Source: Corticimicrobacter populi (GTDB taxonomy: Bacteria > Pseudomonadota > Gammaproteobacteria > Burkholderiales > Burkholderiaceae_B). From it: a stretch of DNA of 64,000 nucleotides. The position numbers and the translations under genes were made by a program. Below the pieces are notes generated by a model, which did no database searches, had not been told where the DNA came from, and saw only the letters and a list, made by a program, of their open reading frames with translations. The stretch lies in the NCBI RefSeq assembly GCF_003123725.1, contig NZ_QETA01000001.1, positions 558,001-622,000 on the forward strand, given 5' to 3'. Numbering within the stretch: the stretch's first letter is position 1; each line of letters begins with the position of its first letter. Positions 44,409 through 54,139 of the stretch are shown piece after piece.

Positions 44409-46919
44409 ATGTTGCGTCACGCGCTGGCCCCTTTGTTCGAACCGCGCTCGCTGGTGGTGATCAGCGACCAGGTTCTGCCGTACGACCAGTCACCACCGAT
44501 TCCCCTGCATGCCGCCACCGTGCGTGTGCCGTGGTCGGCGCAGGGTGATCCCGACGATATTCGCAAGGCGCTGCAGGAAGTCGCTGCAGGGCGTGGACGC
44601 CCCGATCTGGCACTGGTCTGCGTGGAGCCGACTCAATTGCCGCTCGTGCTCAATGCGCTGGCGTCCAATCCCGATACGCTGCCCGGTGCCGTGATCCTGC
44701 AGCCACACAACAGCCGTGATCCGGATCCGGCTGCAACCCGTGATTTTTCCCGCCTGTGGGCGCAGACCCATCCCTGCTTGCTGCTGGGCCCCAATGCCTT
44801 CGGGGTGCAGCGTCCGCATGCCGGTTTCAACTTCAGTCAGCACCCGCATTTGGCGCGCAGCGGCAAGGTGGCGCTGGTGGCCCAGTCGCGTTCAATCATG
44901 GCGGCGGTGATGGACTGGGCCGATGATGCCCATATCGGCCTGTCCACGGCGATTTCCCTGGGGGATGAAGTGGACCTAGGTATTCCCCAGGTACTTGATT
45001 ACCTGACCAGCGACTACCGTACCGACAGCATTGCGCTGTACATGGAAGAAACAGGTAATGCCCGTGAGTTCATGAGCGCATTGCGTTCGGCTGCACGGGT
45101 CAAGCCGGTGGTCGTGCTCAAGGCCGGTCGTGCGCAGGATGGCAGTGGTGCCGATGCCGCCTTCGATGCCGCATTGCGACGAGCCGGTGCAGTGCGCATT
45201 CGCTATTTCGTGCAGATGTTCTCGGCGCTCAAGGTACTGGGGTACGCACATCGCCCGCGCGGCCAGCGCGTGGCCATGCTGGCCAATGGCAACGGTCCGC
45301 CGCAACTGGCACTGGACCTGGCCGGATCGCAGGCCCCCATCGTGCGTGCCGAGCTGGGCGTAGCGACCTGCCGTGCCCTGCAGGCTCTGCTGGAGCCGGA
45401 TGCCGATATCCGCAATCCGGTCATCACGCGGGCACCGCTGACGCCGGATATCATCCAGGAGGCATTGAACCAGTTGTTGGCCGATGCCAATGTCGATGGT
45501 GTGCTGGTCCTTCTGACACCGGATGCGCATACCAACATGACTGAGGTTGCCAAACGTCTGGCTGCCGTGACGCCGGCGGCACGCAAGCCCGTGGTGACCT
45601 GTTTCATGGGCGATGCCGGCATGCGGCCCTTGCGGCGCATGCTCGACGATGCCGGTACGCCGGCCTTCCGCACCCCGGAAACAGCGGCCGATGCGCTGGG
45701 CGTGTTGGCAACCCACCATTACAACCAGCAGTTGTTGCTGCAGATGCAACCGCCGCTGCCACCGCTCTATCCGCCAGATCGCGAGCAGGCACAGGCTTTG
45801 ATCGACCGTGCCCGCGAGCAGGGGAGAACGTGCCTGTCGGCCAGTGAGGTACAGGACATTCTGCAGGCCTTCTTTGCACCCGTCGAATGGCGTGATGAAC
45901 ATGAGGAGGGCGATTGCCCGGCCGAGGATGACGGCATCACCCTGGCGATACGGGTCGTGCGTGATGCCCGTTTCGGGCCGGTGATCGGTTTTGGTGCTGG
46001 CGGACTTCTGGCGCGGCTGGGCATGGTCGGCGGCAGCGCCGGCGGCAGCCTTGATCTGCCGCCGCTCAACAGTTATCTGGCGCACCAGATGATGGTGCGC
46101 AGCCGGATCTGGAAACCGTTGCTGGCCAGTGAGTCCAGCCCGCAGGCACTGGTCCGTCTGGAGCAGTTGCTGGTTCAGGTGTCCGAAGTAATTTCCGAGC
46201 TGCCGGATATCGAATCGCTGGTACTCGATCCGATTCGGATCGCAGATGATCATCTGCGTGTCGATGGCATGGAAATGCGGCTGTGTGCGCAGCCGGCTGG
46301 TTATACGCCATTGTTGGGAGGGTATGCCCACATGGCGATTCATCCCTATCCTGCTCATCTGGTGCGCAATCAGGCTTTCGAGGATGGTGTGGCCTATACC
46401 ATCCGTCCCATCAGGCCGGAGGATGCGGAGGCCTTGCAGGGCTTTGTCCGAGATCTCTCCGAGCAGTCACGCTATATGCGCTTCATTTCGGCCATGAAGG
46501 AGCTGACGGAACGTATGCTGGCGCGCTATACCCAGGTCGATTATCACCGTGAACTGGCGTTGGTGGCGACCATTCAGCAACCCAATCCGGCCCACCGCGG
46601 GCATCCTCACGATGTCATCATCGGTTTTGCGCATTATCTGCGCAATGCCGATGGGCGGGGGGCAGAGTATGCGCTGGTGATTGGTGATGACTGGCAGCGT
46701 CGCAAGCTGGGCTATTCACTGATGCAAGGATTGATCGAGGCTGCGCGACAGCAAGGGCTGGAATATATCGATGGCATGGTGCTGTCTGCAAACCGGCCCA
46801 TGCTGACGTTGATGACCCGTCTTGGATTCGTCAATGATCCGGATCCCGATGATCCTTCGATGCGGCGGGTCTGGCTGGATCTGGAGCCGGTGGCTCCAGT
46901 CCAAGAGGGCAAGGCCTGA
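44409..46919 (+). CDS. PatZ-like protein: degenerate acyl-CoA synthetase domains plus GNAT acetyltransferase
   Basis: 836 residues from ATG 44409; GAGGAG lies 11 bases upstream, and TTG 44412 is an alternative. The layout follows the Pat/PatZ lysine acetyltransferases: CoA-binding domain (about 1-130), two succinyl-CoA-synthetase-like domains (about 150-470), an ATP-grasp-like region (about 470-640) and a C-terminal GNAT domain (about 660-830). The GNAT domain has the acetyl-CoA motif DDWQRRKLGYSLMQG. Several synthetase features are lost: the Rossmann glycine loop reads VVISDQVLPY, the catalytic-histidine segment (SHTGAL in relatives) is absent after VVLKAGR, and the ATP-grasp N-lobe is shortened. 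The acetyltransferase is probably the working part. Confidence 0.82.
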   Translation: MLRHALAPLFEPRSLVVISDQVLPYDQSPPIPLHAATVRVPWSAQGDPDDIRKALQEVAAGRGRPDLALVCVEPTQLPLVLNALASNPDTLPGAVILQPHNSRDPDPAATRDFSRLWAQTHPCLLLGPNAFGVQRPHAGFNFSQHPHLARSGKVALVAQSRSIMAAVMDWADDAHIGLSTAISLGDEVDLGIPQVLDYLTSDYRTDSIALYMEETGNAREFMSALRSAARVKPVVVLKAGRAQDGSGADAAFDAALRRAGAVRIRYFVQMFSALKVLGYAHRPRGQRVAMLANGNGPPQLALDLAGSQAPIVRAELGVATCRALQALLEPDADIRNPVITRAPLTPDIIQEALNQLLADANVDGVLVLLTPDAHTNMTEVAKRLAAVTPAARKPVVTCFMGDAGMRPLRRMLDDAGTPAFRTPETAADALGVLATHHYNQQLLLQMQPPLPPLYPPDREQAQALIDRAREQGRTCLSASEVQDILQAFFAPVEWRDEHEEGDCPAEDDGITLAIRVVRDARFGPVIGFGAGGLLARLGMVGGSAGGSLDLPPLNSYLAHQMMVRSRIWKPLLASESSPQALVRLEQLLVQVSEVISELPDIESLVLDPIRIADDHLRVDGMEMRLCAQPAGYTPLLGGYAHMAIHPYPAHLVRNQAFEDGVAYTIRPIRPEDAEALQGFVRDLSEQSRYMRFISAMKELTERMLARYTQVDYHRELALVATIQQPNPAHRGHPHDVIIGFAHYLRNADGRGAEYALVIGDDWQRRKLGYSLMQGLIEAARQQGLEYIDGMVLSANRPMLTLMTRLGFVNDPDPDDPSMRRVWLDLEPVAPVQEGKA

Positions 46920-46925
46920 TCGCGT

Positions 46926-47597
46926 TCAGGCCAGAACGCGCTTGAGGAAGGTGCCGATGTCGGCGATTTCCTGGGCGCAGACCGAGTGCGGCATCGGGTA
47001 GGTATGCCACTCGATGTGGTAGCCCAGTTCTTCCAGCAGCGTGCGTGATGTCTCGGCCCGCTGGATGGCGACGACAGGATCCTGGGTGCCGTGGGCCATC
47101 AGGATTGGAATGTCCGCATTGGCCGGGCTGCGTTCCTCTGCCAGCGTCTGGCGCAGGGGCAGGTAGCCGGACAGGGCGATCAGGCCCCCCAGGCGCTCGG
47201 CATGGCGCAGACCGATTTGCAGCGTCATGGCGCAGCCTTGCGAAAAGCCAGCCAGCACGATATGCCGCGCAGGCACGCCACGTGCCTTTTCCTGTGCAAT
47301 CAGCGCTTCAATTGCAGCCTGGGAGCGGTGGATGCCGGTGTCATCTTCGCGGGCCGTGCCATTGAAGCCCAGGATGTCATACCAGGCCCGCATGGCCATG
47401 CCATTGTTGATGGTGACAGGTATTACGCCGGCATGTGGAAAAATGAACCTGATGGCAGGCATGTCTTCCAGGCCCAGTTCGGGCACGACGGGGGCAAAGT
47501 CGTGGCCATCGGCTCCGAGGCCATGCAGCCAGATCACGGTGCGTTGCGGCGTGGTGCCCGTGTCGATGGTCACGGTATCAAGCAAACTCTGGGTCAT
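46926..47597 (-). CDS. Carboxylesterase / phospholipase family alpha/beta hydrolase
   Basis: 223 residues. The carboxylesterase II (acyl-protein-thioesterase-like) pattern is complete: [40 protein letters not shown], nucleophile GFSQGCAM, aspartate in HGTQDPVV and histidine near the end in MPHSVC. It hydrolyses short-chain esters; the physiological substrate is unknown. The ATG overlaps the darP stop by four bases, so translation is coupled to darP. Confidence 0.92.
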   Translation of the reverse strand: MTQSLLDTVTIDTGTTPQRTVIWLHGLGADGHDFAPVVPELGLEDMPAIRFIFPHAGVIPVTINNGMAMRAWYDILGFNGTAREDDTGIHRSQAAIEALIAQEKARGVPARHIVLAGFSQGCAMTLQIGLRHAERLGGLIALSGYLPLRQTLAEERSPANADIPILMAHGTQDPVVAIQRAETSRTLLEELGYHIEWHTYPMPHSVCAQEIADIGTFLKRVLA

Positions 47598-48190
47598 GCT
47601 TCTTCCTTCTCGTCTTCAACTGTGTCGGATGATGACGTGTTATCGGGCTCCAGCGCTCGCAACGCCTGAAACAGCGCGCGGTAGTGCTTGCGCTGGGGCT
47701 GAGAACCTTCGGTCAACGCGGCATTGGTGGCTGCTTCCTTGCGGGCAGCGCGGATCAGTGAGCGCAGGTGCTGCACATCGGCACCGGGATACTGTTCCAG
47801 CAGAGTCGTCAGAGCATCGTCATCGGTCAACAGGCGATCGCGCAGGCGCTCGGTACGATGCAGCGAGGCGGTTGCCTCGCGCGAGCCATTGGCCCAGACG
47901 TCAAGCTGGGTCCGGATTTCCTCGGCAGGAGCCTTGCGCATCAGTTTGCCTACATAGTGCGTCTGGCGACGTCGGCCTTCGCGGCTGGTGGTGCGTTGTG
48001 CCAGCCGGATGGCTTCGTACAGCTTTTCTTCGAGTGGCAACTGACGCAGCCGTTCTGGCGACAGGTCGATCAGATCCTTGCCAAGATCCAGCAAGGCCAG
48101 CATGTCGCGTTTGACCTGTGATTTGCTGGGGCGGTCGTAGACCGGGCCAGTATCCTGGTCGTCGTTGGGCGAGGGCGGAAATTCGTCCAT
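47594..48190 (-). CDS. darP: Ribosome-associated protein DarP (YjgA)
   Basis: 198 residues from ATG 48190. DarP (YjgA, DUF615) promotes maturation of the peptidyl-transferase centre of the 50S subunit. The conserved core is [25 protein letters not shown], then [17 protein letters not shown] and [13 protein letters not shown]. The acidic C-terminus is low complexity. It is divergent from pmbA, a neighbourhood (yjgA-pmbA) also found in Escherichia coli. The longer frame to 48271 would reach into the pmbA start and is rejected. Confidence 0.93.
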   Translation of the reverse strand: MDEFPPSPNDDQDTGPVYDRPSKSQVKRDMLALLDLGKDLIDLSPERLRQLPLEEKLYEAIRLAQRTTSREGRRRQTHYVGKLMRKAPAEEIRTQLDVWANGSREATASLHRTERLRDRLLTDDDALTTLLEQYPGADVQHLRSLIRAARKEAATNAALTEGSQPQRKHYRALFQALRALEPDNTSSSDTVEDEKEEA

Positions 48191-48263
48191 AGGGGCAGCA
48201 GTAAGAATCTTATAGGGGTAAAGTTGGCTATCATACTCGCCTGTCCGAATTTTCCTGAAATCC

Positions 48264-49679
48264 ATGAGCATGACTGATCAAGAGAAGCCGCGTACCCGCG
48301 CAGGCAAAAACCGGGTGCCAACGGGCCTCCAGGGGCTGGACATCGAGGCTGGCCAGGCCCGCTTTCGGGAGGCGGTCGAGTCGGTACTTGGACACGCGCG
48401 TGAACTGGGTGCCAGTGATGCAGCTGCCGAAGTATCCGAGAGCTGCGGCCTGTCGGTGTCGGTACGCAAGGGCAGCATCGAAACCGTCGAGCAGGCTCTG
48501 GACCGCTCATTGGGCGTAACCGTCTATGCGGGGCGCAGCCGGGGCTCGGCCTCGACCTCCGACCTGTCGCCAGCCGCATTGCGCCAGACTGTCGAGGCCG
48601 CCTGGCATATTGCCCGCCATACAGCGGATGATCCTGCCGCCGGCCTGCCAGAGGCAGACCAACTGGCAACCCAATTCCTTGATCTGGATCTGCACCATCC
48701 CTGGCGTATCGATACGGATCAGGCTTGCGCACTGGCTTGTCGGGTAGAGCAGGCTGCGCTGGATACCGATGCCCGCATTACCAACACCGAGGGTGCCAGC
48801 GTCAATACCTACGAAGGGCATTTCGTCATGGGGAATACACATGGCTTCATGGCCGGCTATCCCTATTCGCGTCACAGCCTGTCGGTTGCACCGATTGCCG
48901 GCCGCGGCAATCGCATGCAGCGCGATTACTGGTACAGCGCACATCGTGCGGCGCAGGGGCTGGGGCAACCCGAGGCCATTGGTCGCTATGCGGCCGAGCG
49001 CACCCTGGCGCGGCTGTCGGCGCGCCGCATTCCCACAGGGCGTTTTCCCGTCCTGTTCGAGGCCCCCCTGGCGCTGGGCCTGATCGGTGCGCTGACGCAG
49101 GCGGTCAGTGGTGGTGCCCTGTATCGCAAGGCCAGTTTCCTGCTGGATGCGGCAGGTCGCCAGATATTGCCCGGGCATCTCGACCTCGATGAAAATCCCT
49201 TTATCCCCCAGGCCATGGGCAGTGCCATGTTCGATGACGAGGGCGTGGCGACACGCGTGCGCCAGGTCGTGTCGGGCGGGGTGCTCAATGGCTATTTCCT
49301 GTCCAGCTACACGGCGCGCAAACTGGGATTGCCGGGTACGGGCAATGCAGGTGGCTCGCACAACCTGATGCTGCGCTCGCGCCTGACCCGCCCCGAAGAT
49401 GATTTCGAGGCCATGCTGCGCAAGATGGGCACGGGCCTGCTGGTGACCGAACTGATCGGGCAGGGCGTCAATTATGTAACGGGTGATTATTCTCGCGGTG
49501 CATTCGGCTACTGGGTGGAAAATGGCCGCATCCAGCATGCTGTGCAGGAAATCACCATCGCTGGCAATCTCCAGAATATGTTCCGTAATATCGTGGCGGT
49601 CGGGGCGGATCGCATCACGCGGGGGGCCAAGACCTCGGGTTCGATCCTGATTGCGGAAATGTCGATTGCAGGCATATAG
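48264..49679 (+). CDS. pmbA: Metalloprotease PmbA (TldE)
   Basis: 471 residues. PmbA/TldE works with TldD as a peptidase that processes modified peptides such as microcin B17 and degrades unfolded peptides. Typical segments are [24 protein letters not shown], the [13 protein letters not shown] strand, and the C-terminal GGSHNLMLR with [31 protein letters not shown]. TldE subunits lack the zinc HExxxH of TldD, as here. tldD is not in the window. It is divergent from darP. Confidence 0.94.
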   Translation: MSMTDQEKPRTRAGKNRVPTGLQGLDIEAGQARFREAVESVLGHARELGASDAAAEVSESCGLSVSVRKGSIETVEQALDRSLGVTVYAGRSRGSASTSDLSPAALRQTVEAAWHIARHTADDPAAGLPEADQLATQFLDLDLHHPWRIDTDQACALACRVEQAALDTDARITNTEGASVNTYEGHFVMGNTHGFMAGYPYSRHSLSVAPIAGRGNRMQRDYWYSAHRAAQGLGQPEAIGRYAAERTLARLSARRIPTGRFPVLFEAPLALGLIGALTQAVSGGALYRKASFLLDAAGRQILPGHLDLDENPFIPQAMGSAMFDDEGVATRVRQVVSGGVLNGYFLSSYTARKLGLPGTGNAGGSHNLMLRSRLTRPEDDFEAMLRKMGTGLLVTELIGQGVNYVTGDYSRGAFGYWVENGRIQHAVQEITIAGNLQNMFRNIVAVGADRITRGAKTSGSILIAEMSIAGI

Positions 49680-49692
49680 TGATCCGCCTGTA

Positions 49693-49710
49693 GAATATAC
49701 AAATATATTC
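49693..49710. promoter_or_regulatory. AT-rich inverted repeat GAATATA-CAAA-TATATTC
   Basis: Perfect seven-base arms (49693-49699, 49704-49710) lie in the 80-base AT-rich gap between pmbA and the TRAP binding-protein gene, 50 bases before its ATG. It could be an operator for the transporter gene or part of its promoter. Confidence 0.4.
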
Positions 49711-49759
49711 ATAGATTTCTTACATATACACCTGCATATAAGCTTGTGAAGGAGATTCC

Positions 49760-50863
49760 ATGCAACGTCGTTCGTTTCTGAAAAAAGCGGGCCTGGGGGC
49801 GGTGGCCGGCAGTGCGGCCGTGGCCGCTCCGGTTTTTGCCCAGGATGCCCCCACGCTCAACTGGCGCATGGCCTCCAGTTTTCCGCGCAGCCTGGATGCC
49901 CTGTATGGCACCGGCGAGATTTTCTGCAAGTATGTCAATGAAGCCACGGGTGGCAAGTTCACCATTCGCCACTTTCCGGGCGGAGAGATCGTGCCTGCAT
50001 TGCAGGTGCTTGATGCAGTGCAGAACAATACGGTCGAGTGCGGCCATACGGTCAGCTATTACTACTATGGCAAGGATCCGGCCCTGTGCTTCGATGCCTG
50101 CGTACCGTTTGGCCTTAATACCCGCCAGACCAATGCCTGGATGTTCGATGGCGATGGCATGCGCCTGACCCGCGACATGTTCAAGGCCTACAACATCATC
50201 AACTTTCCGATGGGCAATACCGGTACGCAGATGGGTGGCTGGTATCGCAACGAGATCAAGACTCTCGATGACCTGAAAGGCCTCAAGATGCGTACGGCCG
50301 GTTTCGCCGGTGAAGTGCTGTCGCGCCTGGGCGTGGTGCCGCAGCAACTGGCAGGCGGTGATGTCTATCCCGCCCTGGAGCGCGGCACACTGGATGCCGT
50401 CGAGTTCGTCGGGCCGTATGACGATGAAAAGTTGGGTTTCAACAAGGTGGCCGGCTACTACTACTATCCGGGCTGGTGGGAAGGTGGTCCGCAGGTGTCG
50501 CTCTACTTGCATGATGCCGCCTGGGCTTCGCTGCCCAAAACCTATCAGACCATCGTCGAGGCTGCCAGCCGCGTCGCGCATGGTGCCATGACCTCGCGCT
50601 ACGATGCGCTTAATTCGCAGGCACTGCGTCGCCTGATCGCCAGCGGCACCAAGCTGCGTCCGTTCCCGCGTGAAGTGATGGATGCTTCCTACGATGCAGC
50701 ACAGACCGTCTACAAGGAATTCTGCGACAAGAATCCCCAGTTCAAGACGGTGTACGACAACTACATGGCTTTCCGCGACGAAGTAGTGCCATGGTTCCGT
50801 GTGGCCGAGGGCAGCTTCGACCAGTACCTGGGCGTACGCTTGTCGGCGCGCAATCGTTCCTGA
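49760..50863 (+). CDS. TRAP transporter substrate-binding protein, DctP/TakP family
   Basis: 367 residues with GAAGGAGA before the ATG. The twin-arginine-like signal MQRRSFLKKAG followed by a hydrophobic stretch to VFAQDAP directs it to the periplasm. The DctP fold is seen in WRMASSFPRSLDALYGTGE, the binding-site segment FPGGEIVPALQVLDAVQ, GLKMRTAGFAGEVL and the late DAVEFVGPYDDEKLGF. It resembles TakP-type binders of 2-oxo acids. The membrane subunits (dctQ, dctM) are not adjacent, so it must work with components encoded elsewhere. Confidence 0.9.
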   Translation: MQRRSFLKKAGLGAVAGSAAVAAPVFAQDAPTLNWRMASSFPRSLDALYGTGEIFCKYVNEATGGKFTIRHFPGGEIVPALQVLDAVQNNTVECGHTVSYYYYGKDPALCFDACVPFGLNTRQTNAWMFDGDGMRLTRDMFKAYNIINFPMGNTGTQMGGWYRNEIKTLDDLKGLKMRTAGFAGEVLSRLGVVPQQLAGGDVYPALERGTLDAVEFVGPYDDEKLGFNKVAGYYYYPGWWEGGPQVSLYLHDAAWASLPKTYQTIVEAASRVAHGAMTSRYDALNSQALRRLIASGTKLRPFPREVMDASYDAAQTVYKEFCDKNPQFKTVYDNYMAFRDEVVPWFRVAEGSFDQYLGVRLSARNRS

Positions 50864-50952
50864 TCTGTGCTATGATCAATGGCTATTTTCTTTTTGGATG
50901 AGCTGGCACGGGTGAATTCATAACACTCTGGCAGGGCACAAACTGAAAAAGC

Positions 50953-51026
50953 GGCCGAACATGGTCTGTGGCATGAATTCCTCATGCAGCGCATTTCGGC
51001 CAGGCGCTCATGCCTGTATCGGGCAT
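50953..51026 (+). promoter_or_regulatory. Structured 5' leader of rplM-rpsI
   Basis: A nested hairpin is formed by GGCCGAA (50953-50959) with TTCGGCC (50995-51001), enclosing GCATGA (50971-50976) with TCATGC (50982-50987). A second hairpin ATGCC / GGCAT lies at 51010-51026. They precede the ribosome site AGGA of rplM. In Escherichia coli the rplM-rpsI mRNA leader is the target of L13 feedback repression; a similar role here is inferred. Confidence 0.5.
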
Positions 51027-51056
51027 GGGCTTAATTTTTGAATGTTAGGAACCATC

Positions 51057-51485
51057 ATGAAGACATTTGTGGCCAAGCCGCATGAAGTCAAGCGTGACTG
51101 GTTTGTGATTGACGCCAAGGGCAAAGTCCTGGGTCGTGTGGCCAGCGAAGTCGCACGCCGTCTGCGTGGCAAGCACAAACCTGAATTCACGCCGCACGTT
51201 GATACCGGCGATTACATCGTCATCATCAACGCTGCTGAAATCGCTGTCACCGGCAACAAGGCCGAAGGCAAGCGCTACTATCGCCACTCGGGCTACCCGG
51301 GCGGTGTCACCGAGACCACTTTCCTCGAAATGCAGCAGCGTTTCCCGGGCCGCGCCCTGGAAAAAGCCGTCAAGGGCATGCTGCCGAAGGGTCCGCTCGG
51401 CTACGCCATGATCAAGAAGCTCAAGGTCTACGCAGGCTCCGAGCATCCGCACTCGGCGCAACAGCCGCAACCGCTGGATATCTAA
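51057..51485 (+). CDS. rplM: 50S ribosomal protein L13
   Basis: 142 residues from ATG 51057 (AGGA upstream); the in-frame ATG at 51042 lacks a ribosome site. L13 is an early assembly protein of the large subunit. Clear family sequence: [32 protein letters not shown] read in parts, [21 protein letters not shown] and GMLPKGPLG. It is paired with rpsI 12 bases downstream, the universal bacterial arrangement. Confidence 0.97.
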   Translation: MKTFVAKPHEVKRDWFVIDAKGKVLGRVASEVARRLRGKHKPEFTPHVDTGDYIVIINAAEIAVTGNKAEGKRYYRHSGYPGGVTETTFLEMQQRFPGRALEKAVKGMLPKGPLGYAMIKKLKVYAGSEHPHSAQQPQPLDI

Positions 51486-51497
51486 GAGGTCAAGGAC

Positions 51498-51890
51498 ATG
51501 ATCGGTAACTGGAATTATGGCACCGGCCGTCGCAAGACCTCGGTGGCCCGCGTCTTCCTGAAGAAGGGCACGGGCAAGATCGTCGTCAACGGCAAGCCTG
51601 TCGACGAGTTCTTCGCACGCGAAACCGGCCGCATGGTCGTTCGTCAGCCGCTCGAACTGACCGGCCACACTGAGTCGTTCGACATCAAGATCAACGTCAA
51701 GGGCGGCGGCGAAAGCGGCCAGGCCGGCGCTGTGCGCCACGGCATCACCCGTGCGCTGATCGATTACGACGAAACGCTCAAGCCCGCACTGTCGAAGGCT
51801 GGCTTTGTCACCCGCGATGCCCGCGAAGTCGAACGCAAGAAGGTCGGCTTCCACAAGGCACGTCGCCGCAAGCAGTTCAGCAAGCGCTAA
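51498..51890 (+). CDS. rpsI: 30S ribosomal protein S9
   Basis: 130 residues. S9 sits in the small-subunit head with its basic C-terminal tail near the P-site tRNA. The family signature is [14 protein letters not shown] at the start, [19 protein letters not shown] in the middle and the terminal RRRKQFSKR. It is co-transcribed with rplM and followed by a strong terminator. Confidence 0.97.
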   Translation: MIGNWNYGTGRRKTSVARVFLKKGTGKIVVNGKPVDEFFARETGRMVVRQPLELTGHTESFDIKINVKGGGESGQAGAVRHGITRALIDYDETLKPALSKAGFVTRDAREVERKKVGFHKARRRKQFSKR

Positions 51891-51906
51891 TTCTCGGCAT
51901 TGCTGC

Positions 51907-51936
51907 AAAAAAGCCGCCTTCGGGCGGCTTTTTTTA
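51907..51936 (+). terminator. Intrinsic terminator of rplM-rpsI
   Basis: A6-GCCGCC-TTCG-GGCGGC-T7: a perfect six-base stem on a stable UUCG loop with a long T-run, 16 bases after the rpsI stop. Confidence 0.92.
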
Positions 51937-51989
51937 TTGTCGGACGGCTCGTACACTCTGTCAGTTTCGTTTTTGCAAGGATGCATGAC

Positions 51990-52838
51990 ATGCCCGCGAT
52001 CATTCTCCCGTTTCGCCGCCGTTTGTTGCTGGGGGCTGCGGTTGCCAGCCTGGCATGGCCGGCCTGGGTTCAGGCTCAGGCTGATATGCGCGTGGTATTT
52101 CCCGGTACGGTGCAGCAGGGGACGCTGGTAATCGGGAAGGTGCCGGCAGGCAGCAGGGTCCGCTACGCGGGGCGTGAGCTGCGAGTGACGCCATATGGTT
52201 CGGTGGTATTGGGCATTGGCCGTGACGCGCAGGGTGAGGCGCGTGTCGATGTTGTATTGCCCAATGGAGAACGGCAGTCGCCTGTGATCAGCATCCAGCC
52301 GCGCGACTGGCCCTTGCAGCATGTCAATGGTGTACCACCCGCCACAGTCGAGCCGCCGCCTGCCATTGCCCGTCGTATCCAGGCGGAGCAGGCGCGTGTG
52401 GTGGCGGCGCGCGAGCGTGACGATGAGCGTGCCGATTTTGCCCAGACCTTCATCTGGCCGGTACAGGGGCGCATCAGTGGCCGCTTTGGCCGTGCACGTG
52501 TGTACAACGGCAAGCCGGGCTCGCCGCATTCCGGCATGGATATCGCAGCACCCACCGGGACGCCGGTGAAGGCTCCTGCTGCCGGCATCATCACCTTCGC
52601 CGATCCCGATCTGTACCTGACTGGTGGCACCATCCTGTTGGACCATGGACATGGGGTCAGTTCCAACTTCCTGCATCTTTCGCGCATTGATGTTTCGGTC
52701 GGTCAGCGCGTTAGCCAAGGCGACGTCATTGGTGCCGTCGGTTCGACCGGGCGTTCGACTGGCCCACACCTGCACTGGGGAATGAACTGGTTCGATGTGC
52801 GGGTCGATCCTCAACTGGTGCTGGAGCGGGCGCAGTGA
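51990..52838 (+). CDS. M23-family peptidoglycan endopeptidase
   Basis: 282 residues from ATG 51990 (AAGGA eight bases upstream; ATG 51981 lies directly on it). A twin-arginine-containing signal peptide ends about residue 29 (WVQAQAD). After a beta-rich N-terminal domain, the LytM/M23 domain (about 145-280) has the zinc ligands intact: H180 and D184 in HSGMD, and H260/H262 in PHLHW. It should therefore be an active zinc endopeptidase cutting peptide cross-links in the periplasm, rather than a degenerate activator such as EnvC or NlpD. Confidence 0.9.
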   Translation: MPAIILPFRRRLLLGAAVASLAWPAWVQAQADMRVVFPGTVQQGTLVIGKVPAGSRVRYAGRELRVTPYGSVVLGIGRDAQGEARVDVVLPNGERQSPVISIQPRDWPLQHVNGVPPATVEPPPAIARRIQAEQARVVAARERDDERADFAQTFIWPVQGRISGRFGRARVYNGKPGSPHSGMDIAAPTGTPVKAPAAGIITFADPDLYLTGGTILLDHGHGVSSNFLHLSRIDVSVGQRVSQGDVIGAVGSTGRSTGPHLHWGMNWFDVRVDPQLVLERAQ

Positions 52839-52979
52839 GTCCAGCCTGGATGGTGGCATGCATAGCCTGTGGCGGCCTGTCTGTGGCATGCCGATACACG
52901 ACCACACAGAGCGAAACTTGAACCGGGACATGCTTTGGCGGCATCATGGAAGCTCACCAACGACGTAAAGGAGAATCGT

Positions 52980-53381
52980 ATGCAATCATCCTTGAAAGCG
53001 TTTCTTTTCGCTGCTGCCGTATCCTTCGGGCTCTCTTCCCCCTACGCCATGGCCGAGTCCAGGCTGGAGCCCGCCCGGGCCGAAACGCCGGTACAGGCAC
53101 CCGCAGCCATTGATCCGTCCGATGAGCAGCTTGAGAAATACGTGGGTGCCGCTCGCAAGATCGATGCGGTTGCTGCAGATTATCAGCCCAGGCTGGCAGG
53201 CGTGACCGATCCGGCAGAGCGGCAGGCCTTGCTGCGCGAGGCTGATGGCAAGATGATCGCGCTAGTCGAGCGTGACGGATTGAGCGTGGACGAATACAAC
53301 GGCATCAGTGTGGCTGTCCAGCAGAATCCTGCCTTGCGCCAGCGGGTGGTGGACATGCTGGCGCGCAGCCAGGGAGGCTGA
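52980..53381 (+). CDS. DUF4168-domain secreted protein
   Basis: 133 residues from ATG 52980 with AAGGAG upstream. A signal peptide of about 25 residues ends SPYAMAE. The remaining helical domain has the DUF4168 pattern SDEQLEKYVGAARKIDAVAADYQPRLAG, and GLSVDEYNGISVAVQQNPALRQRV. The family is found in secreted proteins of proteobacteria and cyanobacteria and has no assigned function. It follows the M23 gene by 141 bases; a shared role is not evident. Confidence 0.85.
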   Translation: MQSSLKAFLFAAAVSFGLSSPYAMAESRLEPARAETPVQAPAAIDPSDEQLEKYVGAARKIDAVAADYQPRLAGVTDPAERQALLREADGKMIALVERDGLSVDEYNGISVAVQQNPALRQRVVDMLARSQGG

Positions 53382-53509
53382 GCGGGCAGGGTGAATCGAT
53401 TCTCGTGTCGGGGCCTTGCGGTCCTGGCGCATGAGGATCGGTTTTGCCTGTAGTCAGTTTGTGCCGAGGCTACCTGGGTGCCGTGTCATGCATTGTGCCG
53501 AAGGTGCGC

Positions 53510-54139
53510 TCAGCGCACACCGCCCATGTAGCGGCCCGGCCGATGGTTGATCCACAGAAACAGGCTCATGGCGATGGCACCCAGAATCGAATAGGCAACC
53601 CGTTCCGGCGGCACGACGAAAAAAGCCATGGCCACGATGGCGCAGTCGATGATCATGTGTACCTTGCCTGCCCGGATGCCGTGCGCCTGCTGTAGATAGA
53701 GCGAGACAATTGTGGCACCCCCCAGGCTGGCGCGGTGGCGCGCCAGGAACAGGCAGCCCGTGCCCAGCAGAAACCCACCCAGCAGGGCCGCATAGAGCGG
53801 ATGCAGGTAATCGATGTGCATGACCTGTGGCGCGAAGTCGGTTAGCAGCGACAGCATGCCCACGGCGGCAAAGGTCTTGAGCGTGAATTCGCGCCCCATG
53901 CGCTGCCATGAAAACCAGTAGAACGGCAGGTTGATGACGAAAAAGACCAGACCGAATGGCCATCCGCTCAGATAATGCAGCAGAAAGGCGATGCCGGCTG
54001 TGCTGCCGGTGAGCAGGCCCGCCTGTGCATAGAGCACCATGGTCATGGAGACGAAAAGTGTGCCAGTAAACAGGGCCAGGACATCTTCTCCGGGGCCGTG
54101 ATGCAGGGCGGAGACGGGCGCGACAGGGGTGACGGGCAT
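53510..54139 (-). CDS. YitT-family membrane protein
   Basis: 209 residues from ATG 54139. It has five to six helices, including YAQAGLLTGSTAGIAFLLHYLSG, in which the small-residue motif GxxTGGxxG-like segment is typical of the YitT N-terminal domain. The C-terminal cytoplasmic DUF2179 domain of Bacillus YitT is missing; this short form is common in proteobacteria. Its transport or signalling role is unknown. It stands divergent from icd with a 306-base gap between the two starts. Confidence 0.8.
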   Translation of the reverse strand: MPVTPVAPVSALHHGPGEDVLALFTGTLFVSMTMVLYAQAGLLTGSTAGIAFLLHYLSGWPFGLVFFVINLPFYWFSWQRMGREFTLKTFAAVGMLSLLTDFAPQVMHIDYLHPLYAALLGGFLLGTGCLFLARHRASLGGATIVSLYLQQAHGIRAGKVHMIIDCAIVAMAFFVVPPERVAYSILGAIAMSLFLWINHRPGRYMGGVR

